Positions 1 to 8,964 of a DNA stretch of 19,671 nucleotides are shown piece after piece. Each line of letters starts with the position of its first letter. Position 1 is the first letter of the stretch. Origin of the DNA: Fomitopsis serialis. Taxonomy: Eukaryota; Basidiomycota; Agaricomycetes; Polyporales; Fomitopsidaceae. The position numbers and the translations under genes are program-made. The DNA lies in assembly GCF_022376445.1 (NCBI RefSeq), contig NW_025955586.1, forward strand, positions 1-19,671, read 5' to 3'. Under the pieces are notes generated by a model, which did no database searches, had not been told where the DNA came from, and worked only from the letters and a program-made list of their open reading frames with translations.

Positions 1-365
1 TGTTTCTGTGTCGATAAACTCCTGGATGCCCTCCATCAAGTTGGCGATCTGAACGGTCCATCGAACGAACACCTGCATCGCCTCCACTTGACACTCGTCG
101 CCACGGTCTCATCCATCTCATCGGCCCTCCTACCGCGGGTACTGGACGAGTGCAAGGCGGTTATTAGTTCCCTATCCGACTCCTCTGCGGCCACTCAACG
201 AAGAGAACTGACGCAAGCACTGTTCAGAGAGATATCGGAGAATGTGGGGACGCAGAGAAGGAGTATTGCATGCGGTGGTGGTATGATAATCGCGCCTCGT
301 TCGTAGTGGATGCAGGAGCGTCTGATAATGTGGTGGAGAGCATTGGAGGTTCAGCGCGACTGTAA
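1..365 (+). CDS. 3' end of an unidentified gene, apparently frameshifted
   Basis: Partial; the 5' part lies left of the window. Frame 1 is open from base 1 and reads as a helical, Leu-rich protein (for example DKLLDALHQVGDLNG, then ELTQALFREISENVG) until about 249. The same frame then turns into unlikely sequence and stops at 304-306. The +2 frame starting at 249 instead reads DAEKEYCMRWWYDNR, a composition typical of real protein, and stops with TAA at 363-365. Joining the two would need one extra base in the run GGGG at 246-249, so I read this as a single gene with a missing G (real mutation or assembly error). The pattern of amphipathic helices would suit a HEAT/ARM-type protein, but I do not recognise the family. 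The alternative is that the frame-1 stop at 306 is genuine and the second frame is chance. Confidence 0.45.
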
Positions 366-602
366 AATACGTCGTACGGCGAAATCGCACTGCATTCTCG
401 ATGAGGCTGAGGTCGACGGTCGTATCGGAGACTGACACAAGGCCATTACTTACCACCCATGTTGACCCACCAACGAGAGTGAGCTCGTGAAACACGCCTG
501 GACGCGTCGGGCAAGTCGATACATTATGCATGTGCATAAGTACAGTGTATCAACTCGTCCCTGTGCACGATCGGTGAATCCATTGACACGATCGCGCCGG
601 GG
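366..602. other. Intergenic, nothing recognised
   Basis: This is the 3' flank of the left-edge gene. I see only short shadow ORFs and no RNA gene or repeat before the transposon starts. Confidence 0.5.
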
Positions 603-615
603 TGACACTGCGGAC
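603..615 (+). repeat. Left target duplication (TGA) and left terminal inverted repeat of the MITE
   Basis: TGA at 603-605 followed by CACTGCGGAC at 606-615. The 10-bp terminal repeat is perfect against the right end, and imperfect pairing continues beyond it. Confidence 0.75.
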
Positions 616-912
616 GAACCGCGCTGTGCGAAGCGCTCACATGGTACTTACATTGTAAGGACGTGTATATTTTACGGCTCTAAGTCGGAGCTCCTAACAT
701 AGGGAATGGATTCCTTTGTTCGGCCTAACATTTCGAATGTTCCTAGAATCGGGAATGTAAGTGTTATGTTCTTCCTATGTTCCGAAATCGTGCCATGTTC
801 TAGGAATGTACTTCCCATGTTAGGGAATTTCACTTGATGGCTTACTAATATACACGGTCTTGCAATGTTGGGCCCATGTAAGCGCCTCGCACAACCCGGG
901 TTGTCCGCAGTG
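606..912. mobile_element. MITE-like non-autonomous DNA transposon, CACTG termini, hairpin structure
   Basis: The left end reads CACTGCGGAC (606-615) and the right end is its exact reverse complement GTCCGCAGTG (903-912). The similarity continues inward: comparing 606-670 with the reverse complement of 912-848, the blocks TGTGCGA/GCGCT/ACATGG, ACATTG and CGTGTATATT recur in order, with many differences being C/T or A/G transitions. Further in, CCTAACATAGGGAA (693-706) pairs with TTCCCATGTTAGG near 812-824. The element is therefore essentially two arms of about 150 bp around a centre near 759. It is flanked by TGA on both sides (603-605 and 913-915), a probable 3-bp target-site duplication. CACTG ends plus a 3-bp duplication are what the CACTA/EnSpm (CMC) superfamily shows; that assignment is inference. 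There is no coding capacity, so it would rely on a transposase elsewhere. Confidence 0.8.
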
Positions 913-915
913 TGA
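903..915 (-). repeat. Right terminal inverted repeat of the MITE and right target duplication (TGA)
   Basis: GTCCGCAGTG at 903-912 is the exact reverse complement of the left terminus, followed by TGA at 913-915, matching the left flank. Confidence 0.75.
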
Positions 916-1900
916 AGAATGCGGGGTAGTTGCCGGGAGGCGCCCCGCAAGGTACACGAATCATGTGCTCCCGGATACCGTTGACCCCGACGCCATCATG
1001 CACACAAGTACTGCAGCCTGCCCTACCAAGTCTCAAGAACTCAGCTCGCCCTGCTGGGCAGCTTCATCATCGACGGCCTGCCCCGCACCCCCCTTCAAGT
1101 AGCATCTAACTCGTGGATTGGGTTCATAGACTTCGACCGTAGTCTCCGCCCACCCGTCTACCACACATCCCCGCAGCACGGTTCATGTTGCGCAAGTCGG
1201 CTACCTCGCTTAGAGTAACTGCTCGGTCATTCGAGTCATCTGTGAGTACCTCATACCGTGTATTTCGTGATTCTCTGGCAAGTCAGGCATACACACGGGT
1301 CCAGCTGCGTGACATCGCATCCGATTGGTGGCCTCAGCCTGTATACACTGCAGGAATGACTGGGTGTTAGACTGGGCCATACTGTCATTGCTGGCTCGGG
1401 CTCGGGGACGTACTACACCGGACAGATATCGACAGACATGCACATTGCACCCTCCCTCAAGGCTGTCTTGTCACGTTCCTGGATGATCAGGTGCACTGGG
1501 GGAGTGCGGGGAAAGTACAGTAAGTCCGAATCGACCGTGCAGAGCCAGACGGTATACGGGCTTCATTTATCCGTCGGAAGGTGATCGTCCAAACGTCATG
1601 GGAGGAGGAGAAGGCCTGGCGTCGGTCCTCAGATCCAGACGGAAGGCCGAGCTCGGCTCTCCGTGGGGAAGGGACAGCTTAATGACTATGCAGCCGTCAG
1701 CTTGCCCGGGCGTACGCTTTCCTTGACTCTTGCCCGTATTGCAGCCCATGAAGGGTCTCCGTCTCCTCCAAGCGAGCAAGGTGCGCGTCGTGTAACAGCC
1801 CGCACGCTTTCACATTCACTCTCGCTATGAACTATCCTTCATGGTTTGAAAGCAGGCTCTGACACATTGAATACTACAGCAACACCGAACACTGACTGCC
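916..1900. other. Intergenic region upstream of the carnitine acetyltransferase gene
   Basis: No gene I can support. The one item of note is an ATG at 1185 opening a 61-codon ORF whose first 19 residues (MLRKSATSLRVTARSFESS) look like a mitochondrial presequence and end at a good donor, GTGAGT at 1242; see findings. An in-frame TGA lies 12 codons before the ATG at 1901, so 1901 is the first Met of the unspliced frame. Confidence 0.5.
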
Positions 1901-4165
1901 ATGTCCAAACCTCGCAACATCTCATCCTCTGCCCCTCGGCGGAACACGGTGCCTCCTGGGTACAAGGAGGACCCCGGCGCAGGGCCAATGCTCCGCTTCG
2001 AGGCATCCCTCCCCCATCTCCCCGTCCCACCACTCGCCTCTACCGCCGCCAAGTACCTTGAGTCCGTCCAGCCACATCTCACGGCAGAGCAGCTCTCAAA
2101 GACCCAGGCAGCCGTGAAGGCGTTCATGGACTCGGCGCAGAGCAAGGAACTGCAGGCGCGCCTCGAGGCGAGGGCCCGCGAGCCGGGCATGCGGAGCTGG
2201 CTGGCGGACTGGTGGAACGAGGCGGCGTACATGGGCTACCGCGACCCGGTGGTGGTGTACGTGAGCTATTTCTACGTGCACGTGGAGGACAAGCATAGGC
2301 CGAGCCAGGCGAAGAGGGCGGCGCACTTGTTGAAGGCGATGCTTCCCTTCCGATACATCGTTGAAAGGTGAGGGCCATGAACGTGTTCGTGGCGGGTCAC
2401 GCTGACCGCTATGTAGCAAGCAACTGGAACCGGAGAAAGTGAGGGGAGCGCCCCTGGCTATGGAGTCCTACAAGTATCTGTGCGTACTATTCACTCAGAA
2501 GCTACGTATTATCCTCTAACGTGGTCAATCTTAGCTTCCACTCAAGTCGGTACCCTGTCAAGCCGTCCGACAAAGCAGAGAAGTTCGACCCTACGGCCCA
2601 TAATCACGTTGTCTTCGTGCGGAAGAACAAATTTTACAAGGTGCCGCTAGCGGACAAGAGCGGCCGCGAACTCACAGCCGCAGAGCTTGAGGCGCAGATC
2701 GAGAAGGTTGTTGCTTTGGCCGGCAGCGAGAAGGCAGCACCGGTCGGCGCTCTCACAAGCGAGAATAGGGATACCTGGGCTGATGTAAGTGCACAACATA
2801 TCTACCTTCGTTTTGAATTCTCATGTGCGGTTCGCTAGGCACGTGCAGCATTGCTTGCCGCGTCGCCATCGAATGCTGCTTCGCTGGAGGAGATCGAGTC
2901 TGCGATGGTCGTTGTATGCTTAGATGACTTTGCGCCGATTACCCGTGAGGACGCCAGCTGGGCCTGTTGGGTTGGCGACGGTAGGAATCGGTTCTACGAC
3001 AAGCACCAGTGTATGTGTCACGGCTTTCTCACTGTTGTACTCTGACGCGCTGGTTCCTATAGTAATTGTCTTCGAGAACGGAAAATCTGGTTTCCTAGGA
3101 GAGCACTCGTGTATGGATGGCACGCCAACACTTCGCATGAATGAGTTTATGCTTGCCTCGCTTGCTGCTGGCAAGATCGACCTTGGACCTGCACGCACGG
3201 CCGAGACGGCGAAGGACCTCGAGGCACCGAAGGAACTCGCGTTTGTTCTCGATAGCAACACGAATCGGTATGTCAAGGAGGCTGAGAAGAACTTCGACGA
3301 CCTCGTGGGCAAGCACGATATGCATGTACGTTGCCTATCTTGCCGTATCTCTATAGCTTCATTCGCTGAACCTTTCTCTGCGGCCCAGGTGTTGCATTAT
3401 GAGGGCTACGGCAAGGAATATATCAAGAGGTTCAAGGCTTCGCCGGACGCGTGGGCCCAGCTTGTCAAGCAACTCGCCTTCCACAAGATGTACAACAGGC
3501 CAGGCGTGTGCTACGAGAGTGCGCAGACGCGCAAGTACCAGCGCGGGCGCACGGAGGTTATTCGGGCCGCGAGCAACGAGAGCAAGGCGTGGGCGGAAGC
3601 CATGCTGAACCCTTCCGAGTCGGTGGGTGAACACTTCATCCACGGCCTTCTGTGTGCATTCCGCTCATCCCTTAGAGTTTAGGACGAGAAGCGGGCGGCT
3701 CTGTTCCGCAAGGCGGTGGCAAGGCACCTGCAGTATGCAGCGTGGGCGGCGGACGGCCAGGGCGTGGACCGGCATCTGTTCGGGTTGAAAATGATGTTGA
3801 AGGAGGGTGAGCCGACGCCGCCGATCTATACCGACGAGGCGTTTTCCAAGACGAACCACTGGGAGCTGTCAACGTCGAATCTCTCCTCGCCCTTCTTGGA
3901 CGGCTGGGGCTATGGCGAAGGTTAGTCTTTCGGCTCATGGCTGTCGCATGTGGTGCTGATACGCCTGGTAGTCGTACCCGATGGATATGGTCTATCGTAC
4001 TCCATTGGTGACGAGTATATCCGCTGGACGATAACGAGTCTGCAGAGGAGGACGGCGGACCTGAAGCACTACATTGCGGAGGCGGCCACGGAGACCAGGC
4101 AGATGATGGAACGAGCGGCGGCGGCGGAAGCAAGTAAGCAGGGCGATGGAAAGGCGAAGCTGTGA
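1901..4165 (+). CDS. CAT2: Carnitine O-acetyltransferase, peroxisomal (PTS1 AKL), possibly also mitochondrial
   Basis: Transfers acetyl groups between CoA and carnitine, letting acetyl units leave peroxisomes and enter mitochondria during growth on fatty acids or acetate. Eight exons: 1901-2367, 2417-2479, 2535-2784, 2839-3010, 3063-3325, 3389-3622, 3683-3920, 3972-4165; 1881 nt, 626 aa, the usual family length. Family landmarks appear in order: LPHLPVPPLAST near residue 40, LEPEKVRGAPLAMESYKYLF, the catalytic histidine His332 in GEHSCMDGTPT, the CoA-binding KRFKASPD (residues 418-425), YESAQTRKYQRGRT, and the substrate-site Ser-Thr-Ser at 546-548 in ELSTSNLSSPF. The last three residues are AKL, a peroxisomal targeting signal. 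The N-terminus is basic but not a clear mitochondrial presequence. The gene matches Saccharomyces Cat2 and Aspergillus AcuJ in type; the symbol is by family analogy. Introns are 49-63 nt and all end in AG. Confidence 0.96.
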
Positions 4166-5047
4166 TGTTGGTCCGTTGAATGTAAGGAGCTTGTCGGCAC
4201 GGTTTTCATTTGAAGTTATGATACCACTTTGCTCGAGCCAGATCAATGATGTGTCTGTACGTGTGATTGACCCGATTGTCAAGCACTCGCTGGGACGTTG
4301 CAAGCCACTGGCATCTGCTGCGAGGATGCGAGTGTTTGGTACCCGCGTTTTGTGTTGAGTGGTGCCACAGCACAAATGCCAGAAGTTGTACATGATGACT
4401 TCAGGGCGAACGCTTCAAGTTCGACGGAGCATCCATACGCGCCCATGTACATAGCACTGCGACCGCGGTCCGCCTTGGGTCCGCCGGTACTTAGCTCAAT
4501 ATCAATCTTGACGCTCACGTTCCGTATGGCGCTCATCATTCATGCAACCTGTACATGTACAACCGACTAAGTAGCCCCTTCCGGTCTTCCACCGCATGAG
4601 CGCACCCACCCCAGCTCGGTGTACTCTCTCCAGCTGCCCACTCCCTGTGGACGAAGCCCTGTCGGCGTTAAGCTGAACCAGTTGGTACCACTAGCTCATC
4701 GTCATTGTCCCGCGCGCCAGCCGTGTAACGCCGCACCGCGCTCGGACACCCCAGAGAACCGCGTCACAGTCTGGAAATGGGCCGCGCGACAGCGGCAAGC
4801 GCGATGGACGAGCCGTGTCAAGCTGAACAGTCGACCGCAAGTGCGTATTCATTCAAACTCTCCATGGTTCGCTTGAAGACTTACTTGGGTCACTTGTGTA
4901 GACCCGAGGCGGTCTTTGTTGAGGAAATGGAGAGACAGCATCGTCTTCAACAAGGGCGACACACTCGTCTTCCCTGCAGAGGGCCATTCGACAGGGGAAA
5001 CCGAGACGGGACTCTCACCGGGCGTAACCCTCAATGTCGCACCGAGG
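4166..5047. other. Intergenic region between the carnitine acetyltransferase and F-box genes
   Basis: Mostly featureless. It holds a perfect 12-bp palindrome TGTACATGTACA at 4550-4561. It may also hold a first exon of the F-box gene at 4777-4840, spliced by a GTGCGT...TGTAG intron (4841-4901); see that entry. Confidence 0.45.
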
Positions 5048-6251
5048 ATGCCGCCAGAGCTTTGCGACAGGATCATCGACCATCTCTACCATGACCGCGA
5101 TGGCCTTGTCGCATGCTCCCTGACGTGTCGAGCATGGCTGCCTGCGTCGCGACTTCACCTCTTCAGACACGTTCGCCTGCAAAGCAAGACCATCCCATCA
5201 TTCTTGTCCATCCTCACAGCGAATCCCGCCATTGGGCCGTATGTGGAAGATGTGATGATCCTGGCAGGGAGCCAGGGGTTCACCATACCAGAGATTGACC
5301 AAATGAGGACGTTGCAGTCATTGAAAGAGATCCTGGACCGACTTCCAGCTGTGAAGATTCTCAGGATCCCTGTCTTCTTCCGCATATCCATCATCGAGAC
5401 GGTGATTCTTGCGGCACTGTCCAAGTCGCTGCAGGCCATATTCTTCTCCGGCCTCTTCATAACTGACCTCCGGTCGCTCTCCGATCTATTAGCCTCCTTC
5501 CCTCATTTGCAGTCGGTCGCATTCTCGAACGAGGTTTTGTGGCTGCCCGTCATTCCTTTGCCCCCGCCAAAAGACGGCCAAATTACCCCTACTCTTCCCC
5601 TCCGCCATCTACGCATCAGTGTCCCTCCCAAGGAACACGGCGCCGCGGATTTCGTGAAGTGGTTGAATTGGCGCTTCAAGCTCCAGGAATTGCGCAGTAT
5701 TAGTATCCGGTATGGCGAGCTATTCCGGAGTCGTGGCATGCCATCTGGCGTCGGACAGCTGTTCAGCAAGCTCGGACCATCGCTCGAAAAGCTAGAGATT
5801 GTAATGCCTCGCGATGTGCGCCTCAAAGGTTCGCTTGCACCTATGCACCATTGTTTCCTTACCAACATCGAACCTTACAGCCATGCACTTTGACCTGAGT
5901 CATTGCACGAAATTGAAGCACATCTCGTTCCCGTTGCCCAAGAAGTTCAAGGATCTCGGTGTCATCCGCAGCGGCCAGTACTTCTTCCCGGCGTGGGCTG
6001 CAATATTCTTGTCCCGCGTCAAGACCGACAGCGTGCGCTCCATTGCGTTCACGCTCAACTTCCAGAGCAACAACGACCTCCGCGACCTCGCATACATTGA
6101 GGAGATCGCCTTGCCGCTGTCGCGGCCGGAATTCAGCCATCTGACGAAAGTCGAGTTCAGGATCGCGGGCCGCTTCGAGCTGCAGATCCGGCGGTTCATC
6201 AAGGAGGAGTTGCCTGAGCTGTATGCTCGTGGGATCGTCTCTTTTGTGTGA
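5048..6251 (+). CDS. F-box protein
   Basis: The N-terminus MPPELCDRIIDHLYHDRDGL and the following CSLTCRAWLPASRLHLFRHV form an F-box (about residues 1-45), the module that binds Skp1 in SCF ubiquitin ligases. The rest is Leu-rich with irregular spacing (for example LRHLRISVPP, LEKLEIVMPRDV, FDLSHCTKLKHISF), the substrate-side region typical of the large agaricomycete F-box families; the target is unknown. Two exons, 5048-5828 and 5881-6251, joined through a 52-nt phase-1 intron (GTTCGC...TACAG); 1152 nt, 383 aa. The ATG at 5048 is the first in its exon and sits directly before the F-box. A longer model is possible: ATG 4777, exon 4777-4840, intron 4841-4901, then open in frame from 4902, giving 453 aa. 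I cannot decide between them; the short model is the conservative one. Confidence 0.85.
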
Positions 6252-6817
6252 GTAATGCGAGAGATGTTTGGTGCGGTCGTTTCTGATTACTTGAGATGCA
6301 GGGCTGTCAAACCTCCGTCTCGTCCCCCTACGCACAAACGATCGTGTTCAGAGATGGCGCTTCGTAGCATCCACATTGTATGATGCATTGATGTATTTAT
6401 TGGCACTGTCATCTTGCTCTCTCGTTGCACTTACGCATGGACTTTCGCTGCTTTCTGTACATGTAACTTACTGGTAGCTTGACATTACACCGTGCTGCTG
6501 AGTACGTCTTCTGAACACGTACTTATCTCATCAGGATCTCATAACAGCGCCGAGTGTGTTGCTGCAATCTGAGCCAACTTCACCTACAAGTAAGTATAAC
6601 ACACTAACAGTACATGCCACTGTAGTTACGCCGAACTCTCTGTTGGGTAGCGTCGGTACTAGAATTGGAGGTCGACGCGGTCGAAGTGTATGTAAGTTAA
6701 GATAGGCGCCGTTTAGTGTGGATTTCAATGAGATCTGTGTTTCTGTCTTTGGCGCTCGCAGTGGTGGCTGAAAAGTTTGAAGCAAAAAACTGTGCAGTCG
6801 CTGTACAGTTGCCACCC
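6252..6817. other. Intergenic region and 5' leader of the H15 gene
   Basis: Contains the 3' flank of the F-box gene and the promoter and leader of the next gene, which shares its strand. I see no additional gene, RNA or repeat. Confidence 0.5.
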
Positions 6818-8964
6818 ATGCCGCCCCAAAGCCCCCCGCCCGCCTCCCCGCCCGCGAACGGCGGTGATGCATCAACCTCAGGTGCGTAGCAATGAGAACA
6901 TGTTGTCTGCCCTCTACCTCATAGGACGTATGTGTGTGTGTGAATAGAAGGAGGCAGCGAATCTCTCCAGACCCTCAAGCGAAACTACCTGAGCCTCCTG
7001 CCTCAGGAGCAGATCATTGAGATATGCCTTGCGCTCGACGTTCATGCCACTCAGCATGTTCGCGAGTCGGTATGGCCCGCTAATCTCCATGCCTCCATAC
7101 AAGCCCTGAAGAATGGTACTACTCCGTCGACACCAGGCCCCGTCGTCGCTACCGAAGGTAGCTCGCCGTATGACCAGCCAGCCAAGGATGCGTCTACAGA
7201 GCAGGTACACCCGCCACGGTCCTCCGTAAGTGCGAATGGCGTGCCGCCGATGGCCTCTTTGCAGGACGATTCTACACAATCGTCGCGTGCCTCTCAACCG
7301 CCGCCGCCGTCCGCAGAGACGCCGTCGCAGGCAAGTGGTCCCTCGATCGATAGGCCACCGACCGCTGGCCCGTCCACGACACCAGCGTATCCGCGCTCGG
7401 CTGCAAACAGCCCAGCTCCGCATTCATCCACTGCGCCTCTGACTCAACCTCAGCCTCACACGCCGTACCCATACGCGCCGTATGGTTATGTCCCAAAAGC
7501 ATCTCAGCAGCCCGCCTATCCTCATACTCCATACTATGCCACGCCCCCACCTGTTCCCCCTGGTTATCCCCATCACTATCCGTATGCTGGGTACCCGCCT
7601 CCCCCAGGCTACCCGTCGACATCCACTGGCCATCCAGCGTATCCGCCCGCTGGGTCGCCACCGCCCCCAGCGATGGCGGAGCCTCCGCCAAGCACTACTT
7701 ATCCTCTGCCGCCCGTGGAAGACTTGCCCCAGTATGAGGACATGATCGTTGAGGCTCTGATGGACACGGGCGACCCTGAGGGCGCAGCGCCAAAAGATTT
7801 GTTCGCGTGGATGGCTTCGCGATACCCGCTGCAGACGAACTTCCGGCCAAGCGCGAGCCAGGCCCTGCAGAAGGCTTACAAGCGAGGCAGGCTTGAGAAA
7901 GTGAGCGGGAAGTATCGACTGAACCCGTCATGGGAAGGTGGCACAGTGAGTGTAATCGTACATACGGCGTCACAATCCGTAGTCTGATGCATGGCTTGCT
8001 ACTACAGACGTCAAAACGCACCACCCGAAAACCCCAGACACACGCACAAACGACGTACATGCAACAGCAGCCACCTTCGTCACCCTTCACCAACGCCCCC
8101 CTGCATCACCGATCCAACCACGCGCCATATCCTCAGGCGGGCCCACCGGGGCAATACCCCAGCTATTCGTACGGCTATCCTCAGCCGGGTTACCCCCAGT
8201 ATCATACACCAAGCTTGCCGTCATACTACCAGCAGCAACCCAGTCAACAACCGACGACCGCCAGCAAGGCGCCCGCTCAGAGCTCTGCATCCGTGCCGAC
8301 AGCGGTCCCCGCGCCGTCCCCGTCGAGCACGGTGCCTGCGGTGGCTAGTGGCGGTAAGGACGGTGCAGACAAGGCTCATACGACGGACGGACACGACGCG
8401 AATGCTTGGGAGGCGGCCCAGCATATCTTGGAGGCCATCAACTTCAACACGCTGCACAGGATCGAAGACGCTGAGCAGCCCGAGCTCCCTGTCGCCACTT
8501 CTGCGTCACAGACTTCGGCTCCTGTGCCTGCAGCCACGAGCACGGAGACACGGCCGGCTGTGGAGGCGCCGCGGACGACACTGACTGAGGACGAACGGGC
8601 GGCGTTGCAAGCACAACTCGCCCTGCTCGCAGCGCAACTCACGGAAATTGCAAACGAGAGCGATGATGAGGATGGGGAAGAGGTGGAGGCCCTTGCCCGT
8701 GCTCAACCCGTGCCCGAGTGGTCCCCAGCGACAGACGTACAGACGCGGCTTGCCAGTCCCATGGATGCGCAGCCGGAAGCGACAGAGGTGCGTGAGGGCA
8801 ATCCTCTCGAGGAAGCCGCTGGCCGCGCGATGGCGATGCTCCTGGACAACCTGGACAGCGCTGCGCAGGCGATGGCGCAGGACGAGGAGGAGAGCGACGA
8901 GGATGAGGATATGGAGATGGTGGAGGTGCCGACGTACGTGGGGAGCGATGCGTTGCGGATTTGA
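6818..8964 (+). CDS. Linker histone H1/H5 (H15) domain protein with Pro/Tyr-rich disordered regions
   Basis: Three exons, 6818-6881, 6948-7945 and 8008-8964; 2019 nt, 672 aa. Residues about 281-350 (LPQYEDMIVEALMDTGDPEG through GRLEKVSGKYRLNPS) match the winged-helix globular domain of linker histones: start with P.YE.MI.EA, end with L..V.GKY.L. That fold binds nucleosomal DNA at the dyad. The surroundings differ from canonical H1: instead of a Lys-rich tail there are Pro/Ser/Tyr-rich stretches before it (YPYAGYPPPPGYP-type repeats, about residues 160-270) and after it (SYSYGYPQPGYPQY), then a Leu/Gln helix (ALQAQLALLAAQL, about residues 555-570) and a very acidic C-terminus (DEEESDEDEDMEMVEV). 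It is therefore more likely a chromatin or transcription regulator than a bulk linker histone. The N-terminal part (LKRNYLSLLPQEQIIEICLA, about residue 30) is a separate predicted helical segment. The first intron carries a short TG run. Confidence 0.9.
7226..7264 (+). other. Possible 39-nt in-frame intron (exitron) inside exon 2
   Basis: GTAAGT at 7226 and TTTGCAG ending at 7264 are near-ideal splice sites, and 39 is a multiple of three, so the frame is open whether or not it is removed. Removal would delete 13 residues of disordered sequence. Length is at the lower limit for fungal introns. Confidence 0.3.

Noticed and set aside
672..1102. Short ORFs over the MITE on both strands
   Set aside because: They run across the transposon hairpin and have no transposase-like residues.
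2924..3682. 252-codon continuous ORF within the carnitine acetyltransferase gene
   Set aside because: It begins in the wrong frame of exon 4, then joins exons 5 and 6 by reading through introns that lack stops in frame; splicing restores the family sequence.
4550..4561. Palindrome TGTACATGTACA as an operator
   Set aside because: Twelve-base palindrome far from either neighbouring start and unrepeated; no known fungal factor fits with confidence.
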